Assembly: GCA_963728075.1 (NCBI GenBank)
Contig: CAVSIP010000003.1
Span: 666,092 to 730,091, forward strand
Length of the DNA: 64,000 bases
Reading direction: 5' to 3'
Origin: CAVSIP01 sp963728075
GTDB taxonomy: Bacteria > Actinomycetota > Actinomycetes > JAFAQI01 > DASSKL01
Below are positions 33,558-41,099 of this stretch, one piece after another. Position numbers and translations under genes: made by a program. Under the pieces are notes generated by a model, which was not told where the DNA came from, did no database searches, and was given only the letters and a program-made list of their open reading frames with translations. Each line of letters opens with the position of its first letter. Within the stretch, counting starts at the first letter, position 1.

Positions 33558-34007
33558 GTGCTGGTGATCACGCGTGAGCTGCGCGACGCGATCGTCGCGC
33601 ACGCGCGCCGCGACCACCCGGACGAGGCCTGCGGCGTGCTCGCCGGGCCCGCGGGCAGCGACCGTCCGGAGCGGTTCATCGCCATGGACAACGCCGAGCG
33701 CTCGCCCACCTTCTACCGGTTCGACCCGCAGGAGCAGCTGCGGGTGTGGCGGGAGATGGACGACCGTGACGAGGAGCCGGTGGTCATCTACCACTCGCAC
33801 ACGGCGACCGAGGCGTACCCGTCGCGTACGGACATCTCCTACGCGATGGAGCCGGCCGCGCACTGGGTGCTCGTCTCCACCCGCGAGCCGGACCGCGAGG
33901 AGTTCCGCTCCTTCCGCATCCTCGACGGCGAGGTCACGGAGGAGGAGGTCCGGGTCGTGGAGGCCTACGACGGCTCCCCGGGGCACCTGGAATCGAAACC
34001 CGCCTGA
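33558..34007 (+). CDS. mec: M67 (JAMM/MPN+) metallopeptidase, Mec-like
   Basis: The 149-residue JAMM protease has HPDEACGVLAGP (conserved Glu) and the zinc motif YHSHTATEAYPSRTD (His-x-His-x10-Asp). In M. tuberculosis Mec cuts cysteine off the C-terminus of the carrier CysO. The following cysO and cysM genes support the same role here: release of newly made cysteine. It starts with GTG after a leaderless-type box. Confidence 0.93.
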   Translation: MLVITRELRDAIVAHARRDHPDEACGVLAGPAGSDRPERFIAMDNAERSPTFYRFDPQEQLRVWREMDDRDEEPVVIYHSHTATEAYPSRTDISYAMEPAAHWVLVSTREPDREEFRSFRILDGEVTEEEVRVVEAYDGSPGHLESKPA

Positions 34008-34055
34008 CGCGGTTGCCACAATCGACGCGAGTTCCCCTTTCGGAGAGAGGCCGGT

Positions 34056-34331
34056 ATGGCGATCGAGGTGCGCATCCCGACCATCCTGCGCAACTACACG
34101 GGTGGCGAGAAGGCAGTCGAGGGCAAGGGCGAGACGCTCGGTGACCTCATCGACGACCTCGACACCCGCCACGAGGGCCTCAAGGGCCGCCTCGTGGGTG
34201 AGGACGGCAAGCTCAACCGCTTCGTCAACGTCTACCTCAACGACGAGGACGTCCGTTTCCTCGGCGGGCTGCAGACCCCGGTGTCCGACGGCGACAACGT
34301 CACGATCCTGCCGGCAGTGGCCGGCGGATGA
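34056..34331 (+). CDS. cysO: Sulfur-carrier protein CysO (MoaD/ThiS fold)
   Basis: The 91-residue ubiquitin-like protein begins IEVRIPTILRNYTGGEKAVEGKG and ends ILPAVAGG. The C-terminal Gly-Gly is the site of thiocarboxylate formation. A CGGAGAGAGG ribosome site precedes the ATG. It feeds sulfur to CysM, which it overlaps by 4 bases (ATGA). Confidence 0.95.
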   Translation: MAIEVRIPTILRNYTGGEKAVEGKGETLGDLIDDLDTRHEGLKGRLVGEDGKLNRFVNVYLNDEDVRFLGGLQTPVSDGDNVTILPAVAGG

Positions 34332-35278
34332 TGCGGTACGACTCGCTGCTGCAGGCCGTCGGGAACACCCCGCTGGTCGGCCTGCCGCGCCTGTCGCCGA
34401 GCCCGGACGTACGGCTGTGGGCCAAGCTCGAGGACCGCAACCCCACCGGCTCGATCAAGGACCGCCCGGCCTTCTACATGGTCGAGCACGCCGAGCGTGA
34501 GGGGCTGCTGCGCCCCGGCTGCACCGTGCTGGAGCCGACCAGCGGCAACACCGGCATCTCCCTCGCGATGGTCTGCAAGATCAAGGGCTACCGGCTGGTC
34601 TGCGTGATGCCGGAGAACACCTCGACCGAGCGCCGGCAGCTGCTGCAGATGTACGGCGCGGAGATCGTGAACTCGCCCGCCGCGGGCGGGTCCAACGAGG
34701 CGGTCGCCGTCGCGAAGCGGATGGCCGAGGAGAACCCGGACTGGGTGATGCTCTACCAGTACGGCAACGAGGCGAACGCCCGCTCGCACTACGAGACCAC
34801 CGGCCCGGAGATCCTCGCCGACCTGCCGACCATCACGCACTTCGTCGGCGGTCTGGGCACGTCCGGCACGCTCATGGGCATCGGCCGGTTCCTCAAGGAG
34901 AAGGTGCCCGGCGTACGCATCGTCGCGGCGGAGCCCCGCTACGGCGACCTGGTGTACGGGCTGCGCAACGTCGACGAGGGTTTCGTGCCCGAGCTGTACG
35001 ACCCCGACGTGCTCGACTCGCGGTTCTCGGTCGGCTCCGAGGACGCGCTGCGCCGCACCCGCCAGCTGGTGTCGGAGGAGGGCATCTTCGCCGGCATCTC
35101 CACCGGCGCGATCCTGCACGCCGCCCTCGCGCAGGCGGCCAAGGCCCTGAAGGCCGGTGACCGCGCCGACATCGCGTTCGTCGTCGCCGACGGCGGCTGG
35201 AAGTACCTGTCGACCGGCGCCTACAGCGGCACGCTGGAGGAGGCCACCGAGCGGCTCGAGGGCCAGCTCTGGGCGTAG
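34328..35278 (+). CDS. cysM: Cysteine synthase CysM (O-phosphoserine/CysO-dependent type)
   Basis: The 316-residue PLP enzyme has the Schiff-base Lys in NPTGSIKDRPAFYM, the substrate loop EPTSGNTGISLAM and the PLP phosphate loop GGLGTSGTLMGIGRFLK. AAEPRYGDLVYGLRNVDEGFVPELYDPDVL closely resembles mycobacterial CysM, which uses O-phosphoserine and thiocarboxylated CysO. It completes the mec-cysO-cysM cysteine route, thought to resist oxidative stress. Confidence 0.95.
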   Translation: MMRYDSLLQAVGNTPLVGLPRLSPSPDVRLWAKLEDRNPTGSIKDRPAFYMVEHAEREGLLRPGCTVLEPTSGNTGISLAMVCKIKGYRLVCVMPENTSTERRQLLQMYGAEIVNSPAAGGSNEAVAVAKRMAEENPDWVMLYQYGNEANARSHYETTGPEILADLPTITHFVGGLGTSGTLMGIGRFLKEKVPGVRIVAAEPRYGDLVYGLRNVDEGFVPELYDPDVLDSRFSVGSEDALRRTRQLVSEEGIFAGISTGAILHAALAQAAKALKAGDRADIAFVVADGGWKYLSTGAYSGTLEEATERLEGQLWA

Positions 35279-35284
35279 CGCCCC

Positions 35285-35298
35285 GTGACGCAGGTCAC
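35285..35298. promoter_or_regulatory. CRP-like dyad upstream of murI
   Basis: GTGACGCAGGTCAC has the GTGA-N6-TCAC core. Its centre is about 49 bases before the predicted leaderless start of murI. It could also be chance in a GC-rich gap. Confidence 0.35.
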
Positions 35299-35326
35299 AG
35301 GCCCGGCGCGGCACCGGGGGATGACC

Positions 35327-35332
35327 TAGGCT
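35327..35332 (+). promoter_or_regulatory. Leaderless-type -10 box for murI
   Basis: TAGGCT precedes GTG 35340 by 7 bases; no ribosome site is visible. Confidence 0.55.
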
Positions 35333-35339
35333 TCCGCCC

Positions 35340-36149
35340 GTGGACGCCCCGATCGGGATCTTCGACTCCGGAGTCGGAGGCCTCACCGTCGCCCGGGCCA
35401 TCCTCGACCAGCTGCCCCACGAGGCGATCTTCTACGTCGGCGACACCGCGCGCGGGCCGTACGGGCCCCGCCCGCTCGCCGAGGTGCGCCAGTTCGCCCT
35501 CGAGGTGATGGACCACCTCGTCGAGCAGGGCGTCAAGCTGCTGGTCATCGCCTGCAACAGCGCGTCGAGCGCCTCGCTGCGGGACGCCCGCGAGCGCTAC
35601 GACATCCCGGTCGTCGAGGTGATCTACCCGGCCGTACGCCGGGCGGTGGCGGCGACGCGCAACGGGCAGGTGGGGGTCATCGGCACGGTCGCGACCGTGA
35701 CGAGCGGGTCGTACGAGGACGCGTTCGCCGGAGCGCCGCACGTGACGATCACCAGCGTCCCCTGCCCGCGGTTCGTCGAGTTCGTCGAGCGCGGCGACAC
35801 GTTCAACGACGAGCTGCTCGAGGTGGCCGAGGCCTACCTGGAGCCGATCATCTCGGCCGGCTGCGACACGCTCGTGCTCGGCTGCACGCACTACCCGCTG
35901 CTCACCGGCGTGATCGCGTACGTCGTCGGCGACAGCGTCACCCTCGTGTCCAGCGCGGAGGAGACCGCGAAGGACGTCTACCGGGAGCTGGCGCGCGGCG
36001 CGATGTTCCGGGACGAGTCGCTGCCCCCGCCGGTCCACCGGTTCCACGCCACCGGCGACCCCGAGCCGTTCGCCCGCCTCGGCCGCCGGTTCCTGGGCCC
36101 GGAGATCGGTGAGGTCGCCCGCGCGCTCGGCCCGCAGGAGGTGCGGTAG
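35340..36149 (+). CDS. murI: Glutamate racemase
   Basis: The 269-residue enzyme makes D-glutamate for peptidoglycan. Signatures: PIGIFDSGVGGLTVARAI, YVGDTARGPYGPRP, the first catalytic Cys in VIACNSASSASL and the second in LVLGCTHYPLL. Start GTG 35340. It overlaps the next gene by 1 base (TAGTG). The downstream hydrolase, rph and rdgB probably share its transcript. Confidence 0.96.
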   Translation: MDAPIGIFDSGVGGLTVARAILDQLPHEAIFYVGDTARGPYGPRPLAEVRQFALEVMDHLVEQGVKLLVIACNSASSASLRDARERYDIPVVEVIYPAVRRAVAATRNGQVGVIGTVATVTSGSYEDAFAGAPHVTITSVPCPRFVEFVERGDTFNDELLEVAEAYLEPIISAGCDTLVLGCTHYPLLTGVIAYVVGDSVTLVSSAEETAKDVYRELARGAMFRDESLPPPVHRFHATGDPEPFARLGRRFLGPEIGEVARALGPQEVR

Positions 36150-36895
36150 TGCGCCTGACCGTCGTGGGCTGCTCCGGGACGTTCCCCGGCCCGGCGTCGC
36201 CGTGCTCGTCGTACCTGTTCGAGGCGGACGGCTTCCGGCTGCTGGTCGACGTGGGCAACGGCTCCATCGGCGCGCTGCAGTCCTCGGTCGGCCTGCTCGA
36301 CATCGACGCGGTCGTGCTCAGCCACATGCACGGCGACCACTACCTCGACCTGGTGAACTACACCTACGCGCGCCGCTACCACCCGGACGGCTGCCCGGCG
36401 CCGCTGCCGGTGTACGGGCCGCACGGCGTGCGCGAGCACATCGCGAGCGCGTTCGGCGGCGGGGTCGACGACCTGCTCGACGCGGCGTACCAGTTCACCG
36501 AGCTCGCACCCGGACGCGCGGAGATCGGCCCGTTCGCCCTCGACCTCGCGCGCATGCACCACCCCGTGGAGACGCTGGGCATGCGCATCACGCACGGCGG
36601 CTCGACGGCCGCGTACTCCGCCGACACCGGCGAGTGCGACGAGCTCGTCCAGATCGCCCGTGACGTCGACCTGTTCCTGTGCGAGGCGTCGTACCTGCAC
36701 GGCGACGACAACCCCGTCGGGGTGCACCTCACCGGGCACATGGCCGGCGAGTACGCCGTCCGCGCGGGGGCGCAGCGGCTGGTGCTCACCCACCTCGTAC
36801 CGTGGGGCGACCAGGACCGCACCCTCACCGAGGCCCACCGCGCGTACGACGGTGAGATCCACGTCGCGCGGACGCACGCGGTGTACGAGCTCTAG
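36149..36895 (+). CDS. MBL-fold hydrolase, Rv1339-like (cyclic-nucleotide phosphodiesterase candidate)
   Basis: The 248-residue beta-lactamase-fold hydrolase has LTVVGCSGTFPGPASPCSSYL, the metal motif VLSHMHGDHYLDL, HHPVETLGMRI, AYSADTG and LVLTHLVPWGD. It resembles RNase Z/atypical class II phosphodiesterases. The orthologue Rv1339, in the same position after murI, has been reported to hydrolyse cyclic nucleotides. With an adenylyl cyclase 3 kb away, a cAMP-lowering role is plausible but inferred. Start GTG 36149. Confidence 0.92.
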   Translation: MRLTVVGCSGTFPGPASPCSSYLFEADGFRLLVDVGNGSIGALQSSVGLLDIDAVVLSHMHGDHYLDLVNYTYARRYHPDGCPAPLPVYGPHGVREHIASAFGGGVDDLLDAAYQFTELAPGRAEIGPFALDLARMHHPVETLGMRITHGGSTAAYSADTGECDELVQIARDVDLFLCEASYLHGDDNPVGVHLTGHMAGEYAVRAGAQRLVLTHLVPWGDQDRTLTEAHRAYDGEIHVARTHAVYEL

Positions 36896-36906
36896 GAGGT
36901 ACCCGC

Positions 36907-37665
36907 ATGCCGCGCCCTGACGGTCGGGTGAACGACGCCCTGCGCGAGGTGCGCATCACCCGTGACTGGCTGGACCACGCCGAGGGGTCGGTGCTCGTCG
37001 AGTTCGGGCGCACCCGGGTGCTGTGCGCCGCGAGCGTCGAGGAAGGCGTGCCGCGCTGGCGCAGGGGCAGCGGCCTGGGCTGGGTCACCGGCGAGTACGC
37101 GATGCTGCCGCGCTCGACCCACACCCGCAGCGACCGCGAGTCCGTCCGCGGCAAGATCGGCGGCCGCACGCACGAGATCTCCCGGCTGCTCGGCCGCAGC
37201 CTGCGGGCCAGCATCGACCTGGCGGCGCTGGGCGAGAACTCGATCCTCATCGACTGCGACGTCCTGCAGGCGGACGGCGGCACCCGTACGGCGGCGATCA
37301 CCGGGGCGTACGTCGCGCTCGCGGACGCGGTCGACTGGCTGACGCAGCGGGGCGCGGTCAAGCGGGACCCCCTGAGTGCCTCCGTCGCGGCGGTGAGCGT
37401 GGGCATCGTGGACGGCGAGCCGCGGCTGGACCTCTGCTACACCGAGGACGTGTCCGCGGAGACCGACATGAACGTCGTCTGCACCGGTGACGGCCGGTTC
37501 GTCGAGGTGCAGGGCACCGCCGAGGGGGAGCCGTTCAGCCGGGCGCTGCTCGGCGAGCTGCTCGACCTGGCGGTGGCCGGCTGCGAGGAGCTGACCCGGC
37601 TGCAGGCCGAGGCGCTGGCGCTGCCCCGGCGGCCGCGTGGCGCCCACGACGCGACCCGGCTGTGA
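36907..37665 (+). CDS. rph: Ribonuclease PH
   Basis: The 252-residue phosphorolytic 3'-exoribonuclease trims tRNA 3' ends. Motifs: GSVLVEFGRTRVLCAASVEEGVP, SRLLGRSLRASIDLAALGENSILIDCDVLQADGGTRTAAITGAYVAL and CYTEDVSAETDMNVVCTGDGRFVEVQGTAEGEPF. An AGGAGGT site precedes the ATG. It overlaps rdgB by 4 bases (GTGA). Confidence 0.96.
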   Translation: MPRPDGRVNDALREVRITRDWLDHAEGSVLVEFGRTRVLCAASVEEGVPRWRRGSGLGWVTGEYAMLPRSTHTRSDRESVRGKIGGRTHEISRLLGRSLRASIDLAALGENSILIDCDVLQADGGTRTAAITGAYVALADAVDWLTQRGAVKRDPLSASVAAVSVGIVDGEPRLDLCYTEDVSAETDMNVVCTGDGRFVEVQGTAEGEPFSRALLGELLDLAVAGCEELTRLQAEALALPRRPRGAHDATRL

Positions 37666-38261
37666 GCGTCCGCGTCGTCCTCGCCACCCGCAACCCGGGC
37701 AAGGTGGCCGAGCTGCGCCGCATCCTCGACGGTGTCGACGTGGAGCTGGTCGGGTTCGACGCGTTCCCCGACGTCGAGGACGTCGCCGAGACCGGCGCGA
37801 CCTTCGCGGAGAACGCCCTGATCAAGGCCCGGGCGGCCGCGGCGGCGACCGGGCTGGCCGCGGTGGCGGACGACTCGGGGCTGACCGTCGCGGCGCTGAA
37901 CGGCATGCCCGGCGTGCTGTCCGCCCGCTGGGCGGGGCGCGCGCGCGACGATGCGGCCAACCTGCGCCTCGTCCTCGAGCAGGTCGAGGACGTGCCCGAC
38001 GAGCGGCGCGGCGCCGCGTTCGTCTGCGCGGCCGCGCTCGTGACGCCGGACGGGCACGAGCAGGTCGTCGAGGGCCGGGTGGACGGGATGCTCGTCCGCG
38101 AGCCCCGGGGAACCGGCGGCTTCGGCTACGACCCGGTCTTCGTGCCGCACGGGCACACCCGGACCACGGCGGAGATGACGGCGGGGGAGAAGGACGCGAT
38201 CAGCCATCGAGGCCAGGCGTTCCGCGCGCTCGCCCCGTACGTCGCCGCGTTGGCCGGCTGA
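37662..38261 (+). CDS. rdgB: RdgB/HAM1 family non-canonical purine NTP pyrophosphatase
   Basis: The 199-residue protein has VVLATRNPGKVAELRRIL, ETGATFAENALIKARAAAAATGLAAVADDSGLTVAAL, PGVLSARWAG and GTGGFGYDPVFVPHGHTRTTAEM...KDAISHRGQAFRAL. It hydrolyses XTP and dITP to keep the nucleotide pool clean. It is the last gene of the murI-rph-rdgB run. A repeat element and a tRNA follow. Confidence 0.95.
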   Translation: MSVRVVLATRNPGKVAELRRILDGVDVELVGFDAFPDVEDVAETGATFAENALIKARAAAAATGLAAVADDSGLTVAALNGMPGVLSARWAGRARDDAANLRLVLEQVEDVPDERRGAAFVCAAALVTPDGHEQVVEGRVDGMLVREPRGTGGFGYDPVFVPHGHTRTTAEMTAGEKDAISHRGQAFRALAPYVAALAG

Positions 38262-38319
38262 CTCAGGCGGTGCGGCGCGGGTCCCCGGCCGCGGGGCCCA
38301 GCCGGCCCAGCCGGCCGCG

Positions 38320-38379
38320 GGCATTGGCACCTGCTCTGGATCCCGTACGGCGTGTCGTCCAGCGTTGGCGCCAACGCCC
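38320..38379 (-). repeat. 60-bp dispersed repeat, copy 2 (inverted)
   Basis: On the minus strand it has the same 16-bp palindrome (38362-38377) and blocks CGACACGCCG, CCAGA, CCA and GCC, with spacers identical in length to copy 1 (33436-33495) but different in sequence. It lies between rdgB and the tRNA. Confidence 0.75.
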
Positions 38380-38413
38380 GAGAGGGAGGGGGTCGTGCTG
38401 CAATGGAAGGACC

Positions 38414-38489
38414 GGGGCCGTAGCCCAACGGCAGAGGCACATGCCTTAGGAGCATGCCAGTGTGGGTTCGAGTCCCACCGGCCCCACCA
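38414..38489 (+). tRNA. tRNA with UAG anticodon (Leu by codon), short variable arm, encoded CCA
   Basis: A full cloverleaf can be drawn. The acceptor stem is GGGGCCG/CGGCCCC, the D-stem GCC/GGC with the GG of the D-loop, and the anticodon stem CATGC/GCATG. The loop CTTAGGA gives anticodon TAG (38447-38449). The T-stem is GTGGG/CCCAC with loop TTCGAGT, the discriminator is A73 and CCA is encoded. The anticodon reads CUA (Leu), yet the variable region is only 5 bases (CCAGT), whereas bacterial tRNA-Leu normally has a long variable arm. A tRNA is certain; the amino acid is not. Confidence 0.88.
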
Positions 38490-38525
38490 CGCGGTTCGCC
38501 TCGGGGCCTTCGGTCCGGTCGGGCG

Positions 38526-38531
38526 TACGGT
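38526..38531 (+). promoter_or_regulatory. Leaderless-type -10 box for the SRPBCC gene
   Basis: TACGGT precedes GTG 38538 by 6 bases. Confidence 0.45.
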
Positions 38532-38537
38532 CGGGCG

Positions 38538-38999
38538 GTGACCGGCCCGTACGACATGCCCTACCGCGGCACGTTCGAGATGCCGCTCCCGCCGGCGGAG
38601 CTGTGGCGGCGACTCGAGTGGTTCGACCGCTACCCGGACTGGTGGGGCTGGCTGCGGGAGTTCCGGGCCGACGGCGAGGGGCTCACGGCGGGCACGGTGC
38701 TGCGCGGGACAGTGCACCCGCCGGTGCCGTACGCGATGCGCGTGCGCGTCACCTTCGTCGAGTGCCGGCCCCACACCTACATCGCGGCCGATGTCGACGG
38801 CGACCTGCGCGGGCCGGCCGAGCTGTGGCTCGACGAGCAAGGCGGCGAGGGCTGCCGGGTCACCGTCGCGTGGCAGGTGGAGATGCTCCAGCGGCGGATG
38901 CGGCTGGCCACGCGGGTGGCCCGGCCGATGCTGCGCTGGGGCCACGACCGCGTGGTGGAGTCCACCGTGCGGGGCTTCCGGCGCCGCCTCGGTGGTTGA
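38538..38999 (+). CDS. SRPBCC family protein
   Basis: The 153-residue protein has the START-like pattern: YRGTFEMPLPPAELWRRLEWFDRYPDWWGWLREFRADGEGL, then VTFVECRPHTYIAADVDGDLRGPAELWLD and a long C-terminal helix MLRWGHDRVVESTVRGFRRRL. This resembles polyketide cyclase/dehydrase-like lipid-binding proteins. Ligand unknown. The GTG at 38538 follows a leaderless-type box and excludes the preceding tRNA, which a longer frame would overlap. Confidence 0.87.
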   Translation: MTGPYDMPYRGTFEMPLPPAELWRRLEWFDRYPDWWGWLREFRADGEGLTAGTVLRGTVHPPVPYAMRVRVTFVECRPHTYIAADVDGDLRGPAELWLDEQGGEGCRVTVAWQVEMLQRRMRLATRVARPMLRWGHDRVVESTVRGFRRRLGG

Positions 39000-39030
39000 G
39001 CCGCGGCCGGGGTTCGTACAGGATGCCCGT

Positions 39031-40158
39031 GTGAGCCTCCAGGACCGCGACCCGCAGGTGGTGCGGGCGTCCGACGCGGACCGTGACGCCGTGGTCCTGC
39101 GGCTGCGGGAGGCCGCCGCCGACGGGCGGCTCACGCTGGACGAGTTCACCGAGCGGATCGGGTCGGCGCTGCAGGCGGTGACGCACGGCGACCTCGAACG
39201 CGTGCTCGCCGACCTCCCGGCGGCGGGGATGGCGGCGCGGCCGCGAGGGCGGGTACGCCGGTGGTTCGTCGGCGTCATGTCGGGTGCCGGTGCCCGCGGC
39301 CCCTGGCGGACCGGTGACCGGGTGACGGCCGTGGCGCTCATGGGCAGCTGCCACCTGGACCTGCGCCGGGCGATCATCGACGTGCCGGAGCTCGTCATCA
39401 CCGCGGTCGCGGTCATGGGTGGGGTCGAGGTCGTGGTGCCCGAGGGTGTCGAGGTGACGCTTACCGGTGTCCCGATCATGGGGGGCAAGGATCTGCACGT
39501 CGCGGACGTCCCGGTCGTGCCGGGCTCGCCCCGCATCGTCGTCCGGGCGTTCCCGTTGATGGGCGGGGTCCACGTCCGGTCCCGGCGCGACCGTGCCGAG
39601 GACCCGCCGGCCGAGGTGGGCGGGGAACCGGCCGCACCGGCGTTGCCGGACGGCACGGTGACGATCATGTTCAGCGACGTGTGCGACTTCAGCGCGCTGA
39701 CCGAGCGGCTCGGCGACGTCGCGGCGCACCGGCTGCTCACCGAGCACAACCGGCTCGTCCGCGACCGGGTCGAGGACTGCGGCGGGCAGGTCGTCAAGAC
39801 GGGCGGCGACGGGTTCATGGTCGCCTTCGCCAGCGCGGCCCGCGCGATGCGCTGCGCCGTACAGGTGCAGCGCGCGCTCGAGTCGTCGCCGGTCGGTTCC
39901 GACGGAGAGCGGCTGCGGGTGCACATCGGCCTGCACGCCGGCGAGGTGGTCCGTGACGACGGCGACCTGTGGGGCCAGGCGGTCAACGTGGCCAGCCGGC
40001 TCGCCGACGCCGCCGGATCCCAGGAGATCCTCGTGTCCGGACTGGCGCGCGAGCTCGCCGCGGGTTCCCGTGAGTTCCTGTTCGGGGACGGCCGAGAGGT
40101 CGACCTCAAGGGCGTCGGGCAGCGGGTCGTGTACCCGCTGGAGTGGCGCGCGCCCTAG
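39031..40158 (+). CDS. DUF1707 - LiaF-like - class III adenylyl/guanylyl cyclase fusion
   Basis: The 375-residue protein joins three modules. DUF1707 (about 8-62: VRASDADRDAVVLRLREAAADGRLTLDEFTERI) comes first. A LiaF/DUF2154-type beta domain follows (about 92-190: VTAVALMGSCHLDLRRAII, VAVMGGVEVVVPEGVEV, FPLMGGVHVRS). Last is a class III cyclase domain (about 207-365). The cyclase keeps the metal Asp residues in TIMFSDVCDFSALTERLGD and GGDGFMVAF, the Lys before TGGDG, and the transition-state Asn/Arg in QAVNVASRLADAA, so it should be active, probably making cAMP. No membrane segments are present. Start GTG 39031. Confidence 0.92.
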   Translation: MSLQDRDPQVVRASDADRDAVVLRLREAAADGRLTLDEFTERIGSALQAVTHGDLERVLADLPAAGMAARPRGRVRRWFVGVMSGAGARGPWRTGDRVTAVALMGSCHLDLRRAIIDVPELVITAVAVMGGVEVVVPEGVEVTLTGVPIMGGKDLHVADVPVVPGSPRIVVRAFPLMGGVHVRSRRDRAEDPPAEVGGEPAAPALPDGTVTIMFSDVCDFSALTERLGDVAAHRLLTEHNRLVRDRVEDCGGQVVKTGGDGFMVAFASAARAMRCAVQVQRALESSPVGSDGERLRVHIGLHAGEVVRDDGDLWGQAVNVASRLADAAGSQEILVSGLARELAAGSREFLFGDGREVDLKGVGQRVVYPLEWRAP

Positions 40159-40182
40159 CGCGAGCGCGCCCGTTGCCCTCGC

Positions 40183-41046
40183 TCAGCCGGCCGTTGGCAT
40201 CGGGAAGATGAGGGGCTCGTCGGCGACCTCGCGGCTGGCCGCGGCGCGCTCCTCGTCCGTCATCGGGGTGAGCTCCGCGGCGGCGCGCAGCGCGGTCGGC
40301 AGCACGTCCACGTCGCCGGGCGTGCAGAACGCGTGCACCCCCGGTACGGACAGCACGAACCGCACGCCCCGGCTGACCGCGTCGTACGCCGCGTACGGCT
40401 CGTACCAGGTCGTCGCCGTGCGCTCCCGGTCGCCCCACGGCCGCGCGGCCGCGGCCTTGATCGCCATGACGCCCACGTCGTGCTCGGCGGCGTACGCGAG
40501 CAGCGCCTCCGCGTCCCGCCGGTAGTCGTCGTCCGCCCACAGCCGCGGGTTCACCGGGAACATCACCGTGTCCAGGTCGTGCCGGCGCAGCGCCTCGAGG
40601 TGCGTACGGGGGGCCTGCAGCCCGTGCCCGGTGATCCCGACCCAGCGCGTCAGCCCCTCCTCCCGCGCACGCAGGATCGTCTCCAGCGCACCCGCCCTGG
40701 CGTCGAGCTCGTCGAGCTCGCCGACCGAGTGCATCTGGTACAGGTCGAAACGCTCGCACCGCAGCAGCGTCAGCGACTCCTCCAGCTGCGCGCGTACGCC
40801 GTCCGGGTTGCGCCGCAGGGTCTTGCAGCCGACGAACAGCCGGTCGCGCACGGCGGGCAGGAACGGGCCGAGCAGCTCCTGCGCCTTGCCGTACTGCGGC
40901 GCGACGTCGAGGTGGTTCACCCCGGCGTCCAGCGCCAGGTGCAGCGAGCGCTCGACGGTGCCGGGGTCGGTGTCCCAGAAGGCGGCGGCGCCGAGGATCG
41001 CGACGGAGGAGGAGTGACCGGTACGGCCGAGGCGGCGGGTCTGCAT
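40183..41046 (-). CDS. Aldo/keto reductase
   Basis: The 287-residue TIM-barrel oxidoreductase has LGRTGHSSSVAILGAAAF, the catalytic Asp/Tyr in NHLDVAPQYGKAQELLG, Lys in LFVGCKTLRRNP and His in DLYQMHSVGELDEL. It reduces carbonyls with NADPH; the physiological substrate is unknown. The ATG at 41046 follows CACGCT plus 6 bases. A short His/Cys-containing C-terminal region (VPGVHAFCTPGDVDVLPTALRAAAEL) replaces the usual loop. Confidence 0.92.
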   Translation of the reverse strand: MQTRRLGRTGHSSSVAILGAAAFWDTDPGTVERSLHLALDAGVNHLDVAPQYGKAQELLGPFLPAVRDRLFVGCKTLRRNPDGVRAQLEESLTLLRCERFDLYQMHSVGELDELDARAGALETILRAREEGLTRWVGITGHGLQAPRTHLEALRRHDLDTVMFPVNPRLWADDDYRRDAEALLAYAAEHDVGVMAIKAAAARPWGDRERTATTWYEPYAAYDAVSRGVRFVLSVPGVHAFCTPGDVDVLPTALRAAAELTPMTDEERAAASREVADEPLIFPMPTAG

Positions 41047-41099
41047 GCCCCTAGCGTGCCACCGGCCGGCACAGCATCTGCTGCCCACCGCTCGCCAGG

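Noticed and set aside
38447..38449. Amber suppressor tRNA
   Set aside because: The anticodon is 5'-UAG-3', which reads CUA. Reading the UAG stop codon would need CUA as anticodon.
37437..40109. Long minus-strand open frames opposite rph, rdgB, the tRNA and the cyclase
   Set aside because: They run antisense through well-supported genes and the tRNA and have shadow-like composition rich in Arg, Ser and Pro.
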